This document shows positions 1 through 10,158 of a stretch of DNA of 64,000 nt, piece by piece. Each line of letters begins with the position of its first letter. Positions within the stretch are counted from its first letter, which is position 1. The position numbers were made by a program, and so were the translations under genes. The stretch comes from Idiomarina rhizosphaerae (GTDB lineage: Bacteria; Pseudomonadota; Gammaproteobacteria; Enterobacterales; Alteromonadaceae): assembly GCF_024159085.1 (NCBI RefSeq), contig NZ_JAMZDE010000003.1:281098-345097 (forward strand). The letters run 5' to 3'. The notes beneath the pieces are model-generated. The model searched no databases. It saw nothing but the letters and a program-made list of their open reading frames with translations, and was not told where the DNA came from.

Positions 1-279
1 AATCAGTTTTTCAAAACTGATTGATTTGATACCACCCGGAAATCCAGTGTGCGAGTAGTACATCTTGCCCTGAGCTTTATTACCGGTAACAGTAATTTTC
101 TCAGCGTTAATTACAACGATGTAATCGCCGGTATCAACGTGAGGAGTATACTCAGGCTTATGCTTGCCGCGTAAACGACGAGCGATTTCAGTAGCTAAAC
201 GACCTAAAGTTTTGCCTTCAGCGTCTACTACGTACCAGTCGCGTTTTACCGTTTCTGGCTTGGCTACAAATGTTTTCAT
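1..279 (-). CDS. rplM: 50S ribosomal protein L13 (5' part, runs off the window)
   Basis: First 93 codons of ribosomal protein L13, a large-subunit protein that binds 23S rRNA early in assembly. The translation starts [18 protein letters not shown] and continues with [18 protein letters not shown] and [16 protein letters not shown], which closely follow E. coli L13. The ATG lies at 277-279 on the minus strand. The C-terminal third, and the rpsI gene that usually follows, lie beyond the left edge. A leader of about 150 nt separates it from zapE and its own promoter is visible at 434-439. Confidence 0.97.
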   Translation of the reverse strand, partial: MKTFVAKPETVKRDWYVVDAEGKTLGRLATEIARRLRGKHKPEYTPHVDTGDYIVVINAEKITVTGNKAQGKMYYSHTGFPGGIKSISFEKLI

Positions 280-350
280 TGTATAAAACCTACATTTTAA
301 AAGTTCACGGACAGTAATTCCGGGCTTCCCCGCGAATCACAACAATAAAA

Positions 351-368
351 AAATGATAAAAATCATTT
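351..368 (-). promoter_or_regulatory. AT-rich hairpin plus T-run in the rplM leader
   Basis: Read on the minus strand, a 7-bp stem (AAATGAT / ATCATTT, TTTT loop) is followed by four more T residues. A second possible hairpin, with stem CGGG/CCCG and loop GAAG, lies nearer the gene at about 317-336. The first has the form of a weak intrinsic terminator or attenuator inside the 5' UTR. L13 is reported to repress its own operon in E. coli; a similar role here is inference. Confidence 0.4.
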
Positions 369-433
369 AGTTATCTGCTGCGACCGCTGCATTACGTTAT
401 GTAACACAACGGACTGTAACGTGGGCTGCGCGG

Positions 434-439
434 ATTATA
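434..439 (-). promoter_or_regulatory. -10 box of the rplM promoter
   Basis: A perfect TATAAT on the minus strand lies between the zapE stop and rplM. No good -35 hexamer is visible 16-18 nt upstream. Transcription from here would give a leader of roughly 150 nt before the rplM ATG. Confidence 0.5.
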
Positions 440-476
440 GGAAAAATGCGGTTAAAGATCACGCATTTTCTGAAAT

Positions 477-1586
477 TTATGCTTTATGAGCCATTGCCAG
501 ATATTCCTGACTTTGCATTTCCTGCAATCGGCTAACACAACGGCGAAATTCAAAAGTTAACTGGCCTTCCGTATAGAGTGCTTCAATACCCACATCAGCT
601 GACAAAATCAGTTTCACCCGGCGCTCATAAAATTCATCGACTAACGCGATAAAGCGGCGGGCCGTATCATCTTTCCCTGCGCCCATTTGCTCAACATTAC
701 TAATCAATACCGCATGGTAAAGTCGGGCTATTTCCATATAGTCGTTTTGGCTACGGGCTGTCTTGCAAATGGAGGTAAAATCAAAAAACACTACATCGTC
801 ACACTCTGCCCGAACGTCAATATCCCGTCCTTCAATTTCAATACAGTCTGATTCGTACCGCTCTTTACATTCCGGCGCTAGCTCTTTGAAGTATTTCCAT
901 AAATTCTTATCGGCCTTTTCATCCAGTGGCGAATGAAAAATTTCAGCGCGCGTTAACGTCCTTAGTCGATAATCAATACCACTATCCACATTAACCACTT
1001 CGCAGTGCTGATTGATGAGTTTAATAGCAGGAATAAAGCGCGCCCGTTGCAGTCCGTTTTTATAGAGTTCGTCAGGAACAATGTTTGACGTGGCTACCAG
1101 CACCACCCCTTTCTCAAATAAGTACTCAAACAGCCTACCCAGTAACATCGCATCGGTAATATCCTGCACAAAGAACTCGTCAAAGCAGACAACTCGTGCT
1201 TCAGCGGCAATGTTATCAGCCACAATGCGTAACGGATCACTCTGCTTATCCAGTTGTTTAAGTTCATTATGAACCCGGTGCATAAATCGGTGAAAATGGA
1301 TTCGCCATTTACGCTCAATTGGCAGACTTTCAAAGAATGTATCAACCAGATAGGTTTTCCCACGGCCAACACCACCCCAAAAGTAGATGCCCTGAGGCTG
1401 ATCTGGCTCTTTGTTAAACCACTTTTTCCAGCGCGACAGGTTCTGATATTGATGCCACTCAATAAGCTCATCATGCAATCTTTGCAAATGTTTAACGGCG
1501 TTGAGCTGCGCAGCATCTTTCGAGAAATCATTGTGTTCGATATCATACTGATAACGTTCTAGTGGAGACATTTGCTGTTTGGACAC
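477..1586 (-). CDS. zapE: Cell division protein ZapE (AFG1-family ATPase)
   Basis: ZapE (YhcM) is a cytoplasmic P-loop ATPase that in E. coli associates with the FtsZ ring under stress. The protein has a Walker A motif GGVGRGKT near residues 71-78, a Walker B CFDEFF, and the family signatures TSNIVPDELYKNGLQRARF, RRFIALVDEFYER and RLQEMQSQEYL. Its length of about 369 aa is normal for the family (375 in E. coli). The start is uncertain. GTG at 1586 has the best Shine-Dalgarno (GAGGTG, 8 nt away); ATG at 1571 gives a product five residues shorter but has no clear ribosome binding site. It is divergent from zapG, as in E. coli; a possible -10 (GATAAT) is at 1608-1613. Confidence 0.95.
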   Translation of the reverse strand: MSKQQMSPLERYQYDIEHNDFSKDAAQLNAVKHLQRLHDELIEWHQYQNLSRWKKWFNKEPDQPQGIYFWGGVGRGKTYLVDTFFESLPIERKWRIHFHRFMHRVHNELKQLDKQSDPLRIVADNIAAEARVVCFDEFFVQDITDAMLLGRLFEYLFEKGVVLVATSNIVPDELYKNGLQRARFIPAIKLINQHCEVVNVDSGIDYRLRTLTRAEIFHSPLDEKADKNLWKYFKELAPECKERYESDCIEIEGRDIDVRAECDDVVFFDFTSICKTARSQNDYMEIARLYHAVLISNVEQMGAGKDDTARRFIALVDEFYERRVKLILSADVGIEALYTEGQLTFEFRRCVSRLQEMQSQEYLAMAHKA

Positions 1587-1690
1587 TACCACTTCACCTC
1601 AGTTGGGATTATCCTATAAGTTAATATGTTACCATGAAGGTGAAGCGCAGCAATCATTCGCCGCTGCGACAGCTTGTTCAGGAGTTAATT

Positions 1691-2155
1691 ATGAGTTGGA
1701 TTATTGGAGTTCTGTTGGTCGTTGCTGGTGCTATCATTGGCTTTTTTGCGGCTCGTTACAGCCAGTCGAAAGGCCAGTCAGGCGATCTCGAAGAGCAAGT
1801 ACAGCAAAGTCAGCAGCGTTTAACCGACTACCAAAGAGAAGTTGCCGAACACTTCGCCACTGCAAACGCTATGGTCGAACAACTGGCAGATACGCAGCAG
1901 CGTTTACAAAGCTACTTGAACCAAAGTGCTGAGCTGCTGGAGAAAAGCGATGTACAAAGTGACCTGCCTTTTTTCGCAGAAGACACAATTAAGCAACTGC
2001 GCGTAGCAAATTCATTAAATAAAGACCACCGTTCTGGCCGTGATAGCTATAGCGCCAATGATATTCCCCGCGATTACACCGAGGGTTCCAGCGGCTTATT
2101 TTCAAACAACTATGAACAAGACCCAGAAAAAGCGCCGTCAAAAAAAACATCTTGA
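1691..2155 (+). CDS. zapG: ZapG/YhcB (DUF1043) inner-membrane envelope protein
   Basis: Small inner-membrane protein of the YhcB/DUF1043 family, linked in E. coli to cell division and envelope biogenesis. It has one N-terminal membrane helix (residues 3-20, IIGVLLVVAGAIIGFF), then a coiled-coil stretch rich in Q and E, and the conserved tail motif PRDYTEGSSGLF. The ATG at 1691 was chosen because AGGAG lies just upstream and it begins exactly at the membrane segment. An upstream in-frame extension lacks family similarity. It is followed by degQ and degS in the classical order. Confidence 0.9.
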   Translation: MSWIIGVLLVVAGAIIGFFAARYSQSKGQSGDLEEQVQQSQQRLTDYQREVAEHFATANAMVEQLADTQQRLQSYLNQSAELLEKSDVQSDLPFFAEDTIKQLRVANSLNKDHRSGRDSYSANDIPRDYTEGSSGLFSNNYEQDPEKAPSKKTS

Positions 2156-2183
2156 AACATTTTTAGAGTGAACTCATATAGCC

Positions 2184-2214
2184 AACAGGCGGTCATAACT
2201 GGCGACCGCTTGTT
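2184..2214 (+). repeat. Hairpin between zapG and degQ
   Basis: Inverted repeat with 11-nt arms (AACAGGCGGTC / GACCGCTTGTT, one G-T pair) and a 9-nt loop. No T-run follows, so it is not a standard intrinsic terminator. It could be an operator or an mRNA structure ahead of the degQ ribosome binding site. Confidence 0.5.
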
Positions 2215-2242
2215 AGTGCTTGATTAAGGAGTTACTCGAATC

Positions 2243-3598
2243 ATGAAAAGAGTCTTAGCATTATTCAGTTTAATCTGTGTTGTTAGCTTCACCTCTATAC
2301 CTTCTGCCCAGGCTGGCATTCCTTTTTTTGGCAATGACGACGAACAGCCGACTTTAGCGCCGATGCTTGAGGAAGTCACACCCGCCGTCGTCAACATATC
2401 AGTAAAAGGCAAGCGAGAAGTGCGACAGCGCCTGCCGGAAGCGCTTCGTTTCTTTTTTGGCCCCAACTCTCCACATGAACAAGTCCGCGAGCGTCCGTTT
2501 AGAGGCTTAGGTTCCGGCGTGATTATTGATGCCGAAAAAGGCTACGTAGTAACCAATAACCATGTTGTTGACGACGCAACAGAAATTCTCGTCACTCTAA
2601 AAAATGGCCGTGAGTTTGATGCCAAAGTTATAGGCACTGATGAGCGTAGCGACGTGGCTTTGCTAAAAATAGAGAACGGCGAAGACCTCACCGAAATAGA
2701 GCTTGGCAAGTCATCCGAGCTTCGAGTTGGTGATTTCGTGGTCGCTATTGGTAACCCTTTCGGACTTGGTCAGACAGTCACCTCCGGTATCGTTAGCGCT
2801 CTAGGCCGAGCAGGTCTTGGCATTGAGGAGTTGGAAAACTTCATTCAGACCGATGCCGCTATTAACAGCGGTAATTCGGGCGGAGCTCTGGTTACCTTAG
2901 ACGGCGAACTCATTGGAATTAACACCGCGATACTCGGCCCTAACGGCGGCAATATCGGTATCGGTTTCGCTATTCCATCGGACATGATGAATAACTTAGT
3001 ACAACAACTGATTGAATTTGGCGAAGTTCGCCGCGGAGTACTGGGAGTCCGGGGTAACGATTTAACTCATGATGTTGCTCAGGCATTGAATATTCCGGTC
3101 AACCGGGGGGCTTTTGTTTCACAAGTTGTACCGGGTAGTTCAGCAGCTGAAGCTGGTATTGAATCCGGCGATGTCATTATCTCAGTCGATGGGCAGACAA
3201 TCCGCTCATTTTCGGAGCTTGGTGCAATGGTCGGCTCTATAGGTTCGGGGAACTCATTAAAACTTGGGGTGATTCGCGACGGTGAAGAGCAATCGATTAA
3301 CGTCACCCTTGGTGCACAGGACATGTCTGTTACAGCTGAGTCAATTCACCCGGCTTTACAGGGCGCTACTCTTGCTGCAACGGATGGAAATGGAGTTGAA
3401 GTAGAGGAGCTTGAAGAACGTTCCCCTGCTGCGCGAATTGGCCTCGAGGAAGGCGATATTATTCAGGGCGTTAACAGAAAGGCAGTGAGCTCACTATCGG
3501 AGTTGCGGGCAGCAATTGAAGATAAAAGCGGCGTTATAGCCCTTAATATCAAACGAGGCGACAGTTCACTCTTTATTGTGTTGCGTAACGCAAACTGA
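2243..3598 (+). CDS. degQ: Periplasmic serine endoprotease DegQ
   Basis: HtrA-family protease and chaperone of periplasmic quality control. A signal peptide spans residues 1-24 with cleavage after AQA. The trypsin-like domain carries the triad His107 (NNHVVD), Asp137 (SDVAL) and Ser212 (GNSGGAL). Two PDZ domains follow (about 265-355 and 365-451). The length of 451 aa and two PDZ domains fit DegQ/DegP rather than DegS. The start has a strong AAGGAG ribosome binding site. It stands directly upstream of degS. DegQ versus DegP is decided here by synteny. Confidence 0.95.
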   Translation: MKRVLALFSLICVVSFTSIPSAQAGIPFFGNDDEQPTLAPMLEEVTPAVVNISVKGKREVRQRLPEALRFFFGPNSPHEQVRERPFRGLGSGVIIDAEKGYVVTNNHVVDDATEILVTLKNGREFDAKVIGTDERSDVALLKIENGEDLTEIELGKSSELRVGDFVVAIGNPFGLGQTVTSGIVSALGRAGLGIEELENFIQTDAAINSGNSGGALVTLDGELIGINTAILGPNGGNIGIGFAIPSDMMNNLVQQLIEFGEVRRGVLGVRGNDLTHDVAQALNIPVNRGAFVSQVVPGSSAAEAGIESGDVIISVDGQTIRSFSELGAMVGSIGSGNSLKLGVIRDGEEQSINVTLGAQDMSVTAESIHPALQGATLAATDGNGVEVEELEERSPAARIGLEEGDIIQGVNRKAVSSLSELRAAIEDKSGVIALNIKRGDSSLFIVLRNAN

Positions 3599-3611
3599 CA
3601 TTGTGACAGGC

Positions 3612-3642
3612 AGGTGGTATCAGTGCTATGCTGATATCACCT
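3612..3642 (+). repeat. Hairpin between degQ and degS
   Basis: Inverted repeat with 12-nt arms (AGGTGGTATCAG / CTGATATCACCT, one G-T pair) around a 7-nt loop. It lies 13 nt after the degQ stop and 19 nt before the degS ATG. There is no T-run. It may stabilise the degQ 3' end or attenuate degS. Confidence 0.5.
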
Positions 3643-3661
3643 GATTTAACCGGAAGCTGGT

Positions 3662-4709
3662 ATGCAACAACTTTCTTCAACTCTACGATTCTTACTTCAG
3701 TCAGTTGGCTTAGGCCTAGTTGTTGCGGCTATTGTTATTATCGCTAAGCCTTTCTGGGCACAATCGGAATCATTAAGACAAAACAGCAACGAAATTACTT
3801 CCTTTAATCAGGCCGTCCGAAAAGCCGCCCCTGCCGTTGTGAATATTTATAGTATGGGGGAAATTCAGGGGTCTTATTATCAACCTCAATCATCACGTGT
3901 ATGGCGTTTAGGTTCAGGTGTTATTATGGACTCTCAGGGCTATATTCTGACCGCCCATCACGTTGTCGATAACGTTGATAAAATTGAAGTCGCGCTGCAA
4001 GACGGCAGACGCTATGCCGCTCAGTTAATTGGTAGTGACCGTTACACCGATTTAGCTGTACTGAAAATTGATGCGGAGAACCTACCGGTAATTCCCGTGC
4101 AGTCAACACGCCGCGTGCGGGTTGGTGACATTGTCCTTGCTATAGGTAATCCATACAATATTGGCCAGACAATTACACAGGGTATTGTCAGTGCCAGTGG
4201 CGGCCGGGTTGGCGTCAGCAATTCCTATTCCGATTTGATTCAAATGGACGCAGTGATAAACCAGGGCGCCTCAGGCGGTGCTTTGGTTAATAGCGCCGGA
4301 GAGCTTATCGGAATCAATAACGCCCGCTATAATTCGGCTTTTGGAGATGGCGGCGAAGGCATTTATTTTGCCGTACCCTATGAAAACGCTCGCAAGGTAA
4401 TGAAAACCCTTATTCAGGAAGGTAAAGTGGTACGCGGATACATTGGTATTAGCGTTAATCCAAACTTTAGTGAAGAGCAATCACTATCGGGTATATTAAT
4501 AACTGGAGTTGAACGGAATAGTCCGGCAGCAAAAGCAGGATTACAACCAAACGACTTTCTGGTAGCTATTGGCGGTGACCCTGTTCGCTCTGCGCCGGAG
4601 GGCCTTGACCTGGTTGCGGGTAGTGAACCCGGCACTAAATTAGAAGTTGAATTTTACCGTAATGAAAAACGAATGACGACCACCGTAACAGTGGCCGAAT
4701 TACCCAGAT

Positions 4710-4711
<2 letters not shown>
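3662..4711 (+). CDS. degS: Inner-membrane stress-sensor protease DegS
   Basis: Site-1 protease of the sigma-E envelope stress response. It is anchored in the inner membrane and, in E. coli, cleaves RseA after its PDZ domain binds misfolded porin C-termini. It has one N-terminal membrane segment (about 12-28) with no cleavage site, then the protease domain with His100 (HHVVD), Asp130 (TDLAV) and Ser204 (GASGGAL), and a single PDZ domain (about 255-345). The 349-aa length and single PDZ distinguish it from DegQ. Confidence 0.95.
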
Positions 4712-5990
<1,279 letters not shown>

Positions 5991-6003
5991 CTAACCAACA
6001 ACC

Positions 6004-6258
6004 TTATGGCATCATTAATTTTTTATCACGCGCCCAGTCTTCAGGCGTGTATGCTTTTATCGATACGGCATGGATTGAACCGTCGGCAATCAACGGGTTT
6101 AGAGGACCATACACGGCTTGCTGACGCTTAACACGACTCATATCTTTAAAGTCTTCACTGACAGCAATAATTTCTACATTAGCGCCTTCAGCTTTAACCA
6201 GTAGCTCTTCCAGAGAAAGCGCATCGTTCAGCAAAGTTTTTAGTTCTTCAGTATTCAT
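6004..6258 (-). CDS. ibaG: BolA-family protein IbaG
   Basis: Small BolA-like protein (84 aa, equal to E. coli IbaG/YrbA). Family members bind monothiol glutaredoxins and share iron-sulfur clusters. The core motif SRVKRQQAVYGPLN and the end HAVSIKAYTPEDWARDKK are typical. The invariant BolA histidine is present in IHAVSIKAYTP. It lies between mlaB and murA as in enterobacteria and probably shares their transcript. Confidence 0.93.
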   Translation of the reverse strand: MNTEELKTLLNDALSLEELLVKAEGANVEIIAVSEDFKDMSRVKRQQAVYGPLNPLIADGSIHAVSIKAYTPEDWARDKKLMMP

Positions 6259-6295
6259 TGTTATCTGCCGTTGGCTTAAAAGTGAATAAGACCGC

Positions 6296-6607
6296 CTAGC
6301 TTAACGAAAGCAATGACTCAACGCCACTAACGCGGGCAATTTGTTTTAGCTGCTCAGATGCGCCTATACAGGTTAACGGCCCTTTGCCATCGCCAATTAA
6401 CTTGAGAATTTCAAGCAAAAAGGCAACACCGGCAGTGTCGATAACCTCGACATCGGTTAAATCAACCCGGGTTTCGCTTCCCACCGACCAGCTTTTGCGC
6501 TGTGACCACAGTTTAGCAACACTGTGACGAGTCAATGAACCGCTGAAAACCAACGTCTGATCATCGCTCACTTTAACGGATGTTAATTCTGCCTGTTGAG
6601 CACTCAT
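6296..6607 (-). CDS. mlaB: MlaB, STAS-domain subunit of the Mla ABC transporter
   Basis: Cytoplasmic STAS protein that binds the ATPase MlaF and stabilises the MlaFEDB complex. The 103-aa sequence shows the STAS core strand-helix VDLTDVEVIDTAGVAFLLEI with its conserved Asp-Thr-Ala loop. Its ATG shares one base with the mlaC stop (TGATG), indicating translational coupling. It is the last mla gene. Confidence 0.92.
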   Translation of the reverse strand: MSAQQAELTSVKVSDDQTLVFSGSLTRHSVAKLWSQRKSWSVGSETRVDLTDVEVIDTAGVAFLLEILKLIGDGKGPLTCIGASEQLKQIARVSGVESLLSLS

Positions 6608-7278
6608 CAGAGTCCCTCTGCCGGGCTTTCTGCTTCGTCATCCGCCTTAATAGGCTCAGAAGCTTTCTTTTCAATCAGCTCGATAGTTTTATCAATACCA
6701 TTGGCACGAATAACCGAAGAAATTTCACTTTGCTTACTGTTCAGCAAACTGACGCCTTCAACGACTAAATCGTAGGCCTTCCAGATTTCTTCATCAGAGT
6801 CGTAACGTATACGAAAATCGAGACGAATTTCCGGGCGCCCTTCTTCTTTTATTCGCGCCTTCACGACGGCCGAACGTGCATCATCAGAAATTTCCTGACT
6901 AGGTTCAAAAGTGACCTTATGCTTGTCCTCGTCATACTGAGTAAAGGCACGCGCGTAAGTTGCGACTAAGTAGTCATAAAATGCTTGGTAAAAACGCTCA
7001 CGCTGTTCTTTTGTCGTGTCGCGCAAGTAACGGCCCAATACTTTCTTCGACGCATACATGTTATCCACATAAGGCATCATCTCGTCTTCAACGACTTCCT
7101 TTAGATAATTAGGATCTGCGTCAATTTTGTCTCTGTCCGATGCGATGCGATCAAAAGTTTTCTCTGCAACTTCTTTTAATAACTCTTGCGGATCATCGTT
7201 ACGAATTAAATCGGCTGACGCGGATGCAACCAGTACTATGGTTACAAAAACAGCCGCTATCCATTGTTTTACTGCCAT
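6607..7278 (-). CDS. mlaC: MlaC, periplasmic phospholipid shuttle
   Basis: Soluble periplasmic carrier of the Mla pathway that moves phospholipids between the outer-membrane MlaA complex and inner-membrane MlaFEDB. It has a signal peptide (residues 1-22, cleavage after SASA) and the Tol_Ttg2 domain with motifs YVDNMYASKKVLGRYLRD and YDLVVEGVSLL. At 223 aa it is about normal length. The acidic C-terminal tail is a small extension compared with E. coli. Confidence 0.94.
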   Translation of the reverse strand: MAVKQWIAAVFVTIVLVASASADLIRNDDPQELLKEVAEKTFDRIASDRDKIDADPNYLKEVVEDEMMPYVDNMYASKKVLGRYLRDTTKEQRERFYQAFYDYLVATYARAFTQYDEDKHKVTFEPSQEISDDARSAVVKARIKEEGRPEIRLDFRIRYDSDEEIWKAYDLVVEGVSLLNSKQSEISSVIRANGIDKTIELIEKKASEPIKADDEAESPAEGL

Positions 7279-7295
7279 GGTGCTCTCCTTACCAC

Positions 7296-7763
7296 TTATT
7301 CATTGCCCTGACTGAACAGAAACTGGCCTATCAGGTTTTCTAAAACCAATGCTGACTTGGTATCAGTAATAGTATCGCCGTCTTCCAACGTACCTACGCT
7401 ATCGTCAATAAAGCCGGGTTCAAGTCCAAGATATTGCTCACCCAGGAGTCCTGACGTTAGCACCGACAGTGTACTGGCTTCAGAAAACTTGTCGTAATCT
7501 TTGCTAATACTCATTGTCACACGCGGCTCATAGTAGTCACCCGACAATGAAATATCAGTAACACGACCCACAACTACACCACCTACTTTCACCGGCGAGC
7601 GGACTTTCAGGCTACCAACATTATCGAACTTAGCGTACAGGGTGTAACTGTCTCCCGATGTTGTCATAGTCCCGCTGGCTGCTCTTAATGCGATAAAGAA
7701 CAAAGCCAAAATACCGACGACAACAAAAACGCCTACCCATAACTGTGTTTTTCTTGATTCCAT
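7296..7763 (-). CDS. mlaD: MlaD, MCE-domain lipid-binding subunit
   Basis: Inner-membrane-anchored MCE protein that forms the hexameric lipid pore on the periplasmic face of the Mla transporter. There is one N-terminal membrane helix (about 8-27) and then the MCE domain (about 40-117) with FDNVGSLKVRSPVKVGGVVVGRV and TSGLLGEQYLGLEPG. Its length of 155 aa is slightly short of E. coli MlaD (183), mainly at the C-terminus. It lies 2 nt after mlaE. Confidence 0.94.
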   Translation of the reverse strand: MESRKTQLWVGVFVVVGILALFFIALRAASGTMTTSGDSYTLYAKFDNVGSLKVRSPVKVGGVVVGRVTDISLSGDYYEPRVTMSISKDYDKFSEASTLSVLTSGLLGEQYLGLEPGFIDDSVGTLEDGDTITDTKSALVLENLIGQFLFSQGNE

Positions 7764-7765
7764 GG

Positions 7766-8545
7766 TTATCCACCAAACATGATAGCTGTAAGAATAAAAT
7801 CGAGTCCTAGAATTGCCAACGACGCAGTCACAACTGTTGACGTTGTCGCAGCACTGATTCCCGCAGAGGTTGGAACCGAACGATAACCTTTATACAAAGC
7901 TATCCAGGTAACAACAAAGGCAAATACAATAGACTTAATAATGCCGTTCAGAAGATCATCCTGCCAATCGACTGCCGATTGCATAACTGACCAAAAAGCG
8001 CCTTCATCGACACCCAGCCAGCCAGAGCCAACCAGGTAACCGCCGTAAATTCCAACGGCTGAGAACATCAATGCCAGCAGCGGCATACTGACCACCCCAG
8101 CCCAGAACCGGGGTGCAATCACACGACGTAAAGGATCAACCGCCATCATCTCCAGGCTAGAGAGTTGCTCAGTGGCTTTCATGAGGCCAATTTCAGCAGT
8201 TAATGCGGAACCCGCTCGCCCGGCAAATAAAAGTCCTGTAACTACAGGCCCTAACTCACGCAGTAACGACAGCGCAACCATAGGACCCAGACTTTGCTCG
8301 GCGCCATAATCCACTAAAATAGTGTAGCCCTGTAAGCCCAGCACCATACCGATAAATAAGCCACTGACGATAACGATGAGCATCGACAATACGCCGACGA
8401 CATACATTTGTTTAATAAAGAGCGGCCAGGACTTAGCTGGTTGAGGTTTGCCAATAATGGCGCCCATTAACATAGCCAGGGCGTATCCAATACCCGCCAG
8501 GCTGTCCAGTACCTGGCGACCGACAGACTGTATAAACTGGATCAT
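7766..8545 (-). CDS. mlaE: MlaE, permease of the Mla ABC transporter
   Basis: Membrane permease of the retrograde phospholipid transporter. The 259-aa protein carries several hydrophobic helices and the MlaE signatures [21 protein letters not shown] and [21 protein letters not shown], the latter containing the coupling helix for the ATPase. The ATG overlaps the mlaF stop by four bases (ATGA). Confidence 0.95.
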   Translation of the reverse strand: MIQFIQSVGRQVLDSLAGIGYALAMLMGAIIGKPQPAKSWPLFIKQMYVVGVLSMLIVIVSGLFIGMVLGLQGYTILVDYGAEQSLGPMVALSLLRELGPVVTGLLFAGRAGSALTAEIGLMKATEQLSSLEMMAVDPLRRVIAPRFWAGVVSMPLLALMFSAVGIYGGYLVGSGWLGVDEGAFWSVMQSAVDWQDDLLNGIIKSIVFAFVVTWIALYKGYRSVPTSAGISAATTSTVVTASLAILGLDFILTAIMFGG

Positions 8546-9342
8546 CCCTCGCCCCTTAATAAGTCCGTTGTAAAATCGTCATCTGAATAATGAAATGCTA
8601 CAGGTCCATCTGGCGCACCGTTCAAAAACTGCTTAATAATTGCCGTGTCATTATTACGGAGTTCATCCGGAGTTCCCTTGCCGACCACTTTTTTGTCAGC
8701 AATGACATAAGCGTAATCCGCAATAGATAACACTTCTTTTACGTCGTGCGATACAACAATAGATGTCAAACCCAGCGATTCATTCAAAGATTTAATAAGC
8801 TTTACGATTACCGCCATAGAAATGGGATCCTGACCAGCAAAAGGCTCATCGTACAGGATTAAGTCGGGATCCAGAGCTATTGCCCTTGCCAGAGCTGCTC
8901 TGCGAGCCATGCCACCAGACAGTTCTGAAGGCATAAGGTGACGCGCGCCACGCAGTCCCACCGCTTCCAGCTTCATTAAAACCACGCTACGAATAATTTC
9001 CTCGGGTAAGTCAGTGTGTTCGCGCAGTGGAAAGGCGACGTTCTCGTATACCGACATGTCAGTGAACAGCGCACCACTTTGAAACAGCATGCTCATGCGC
9101 TTTCGTAACTGATACAAAGCGTCGCGTTTTAACTGCGGGACTTCCTCTCCGGCCACTTTGATACTGCCGCTGTCAGGCTTAAGCTGGCCACCGATAAGGC
9201 GCAGCAGCGTCGTTTTGCCAATGCCACTAGGCCCCATGACAGCAACCATTTTGCCTTTCGGAACATCTAACGACAGGCCGTCATAGACCCGATGGCTTCC
9301 ATGCGCAAAAGTCAGATCTTTAAGTTCTACCAAGTTTGTCAC
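8542..9342 (-). CDS. mlaF: MlaF, ATPase of the Mla ABC transporter
   Basis: ABC ATPase that powers MlaFEDB. Walker [10 protein letters not shown] is at 37-45, signature ELSGGMARR at about 139-147 and Walker B ILYDEP at about 161-166. The 266-aa length fits. The start codon is GTG at 9342 with an AGGAAA ribosome binding site at good spacing; there is no ATG in a sensible place. It is the first gene of mlaFEDCB and sits 84 nt downstream of a TetR regulator on the same strand. Confidence 0.95.
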   Translation of the reverse strand: MTNLVELKDLTFAHGSHRVYDGLSLDVPKGKMVAVMGPSGIGKTTLLRLIGGQLKPDSGSIKVAGEEVPQLKRDALYQLRKRMSMLFQSGALFTDMSVYENVAFPLREHTDLPEEIIRSVVLMKLEAVGLRGARHLMPSELSGGMARRAALARAIALDPDLILYDEPFAGQDPISMAVIVKLIKSLNESLGLTSIVVSHDVKEVLSIADYAYVIADKKVVGKGTPDELRNNDTAIIKQFLNGAPDGPVAFHYSDDDFTTDLLRGEG

Positions 9343-9388
9343 GACAGTTTCCTGTTACGAGTTTATCAGCCTTTATTTTAAGGGCTGT

Positions 9389-9420
9389 CGGTATTATCTG
9401 ATACCGAAAAAGTGTTGCAA
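9389..9420 (-). promoter_or_regulatory. Candidate mla promoter with overlapping palindrome
   Basis: On the minus strand TTGCAA (9415-9420) and GATAAT (9393-9398) are 16 nt apart, a good sigma-70 match. The -10 sits inside an inverted repeat, CGGTAT-N6-ATACCG (9389-9406), which could be an operator. A second stem (9367-9375 with 9379-9387) lies between this promoter and mlaF. Confidence 0.5.
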
Positions 9421-9426
9421 ATCTTA

Positions 9427-10002
9427 TCAGCGAATTGATTCTATTTCTGTCAATTCATCGACAAGCTTCAGTAAATATTGTGCAAAATCTTCACGTTCAT
9501 GCACGCAGGCGTCACACAAGTTGAGTTGCTCAAACAACCGCGCACCATGAACGGCGTAAAACAGAGTTTTCCCAACTTTGCTTCCGGCAATACGCTCCAA
9601 CCGCTGCAAAGTCAGTGCTATATGTTCTTTTAACGGGCCTAACAACTCCGGATTAGTCGCAGCGGCAGCCAGCATGCCACTGCCGAGCCGGGAACATTCA
9701 GCGTCCGTATCAAGCGCTGCTAGTAAAATACTTTTTAATTCGCCTTTTGGGTCATTGGCAAACTCGTGATGATATTGCTCACGAAGTGCTTCATAACGTT
9801 CAACGCGGCGTTTTAACATAGCCTGCAGCAAACAATCTTTGCTCTTGAAATGATAAAGCAAACCACCTTTGCTGATGCCCGTTGTCTGGCTCAAGGCGTC
9901 AAATGTAAGGTGCCCTGCACCCTCGGCAGCGACCAATTGATCTGCGGCATCCAGAATGACGTCTCTGTTGCTGGGTCGCCCTGCGCCTTTTTTCTCTACC
10001 AT
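9427..10002 (-). CDS. TetR/AcrR-family transcriptional regulator
   Basis: One-domain DNA-binding repressor of the TetR family. The N-terminal HTH (about 12-60) contains LTFDALSQTTGISKGGLLYHF, and the C-terminal half is the usual divergent ligand-binding bundle, with several cysteines near residues 170-180. The ligand is unknown. It lies directly upstream of and co-directional with mlaFEDCB, and divergent from kdsD. The 156-bp gap to kdsD contains an imperfect palindrome near 10034-10050 (ACCGTCTGGTTGGT) that may be its operator. Control of mla or kds is inference from position. Confidence 0.9.
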   Translation of the reverse strand: MVEKKGAGRPSNRDVILDAADQLVAAEGAGHLTFDALSQTTGISKGGLLYHFKSKDCLLQAMLKRRVERYEALREQYHHEFANDPKGELKSILLAALDTDAECSRLGSGMLAAAATNPELLGPLKEHIALTLQRLERIAGSKVGKTLFYAVHGARLFEQLNLCDACVHEREDFAQYLLKLVDELTEIESIR

Positions 10003-10158
10003 GGTGTATTCACTTTACCTGCACTTACTTTATCAACCGTCTGGTTGGTATAGTAATTATTTTTGTAATAAAATACAAGATTTACCTGTGTACGGTAGGC
10101 AGAGTTGTACCGAATGACGTATTATACAGGGCAAAAGCACAACGCCAGAGGCATGACA

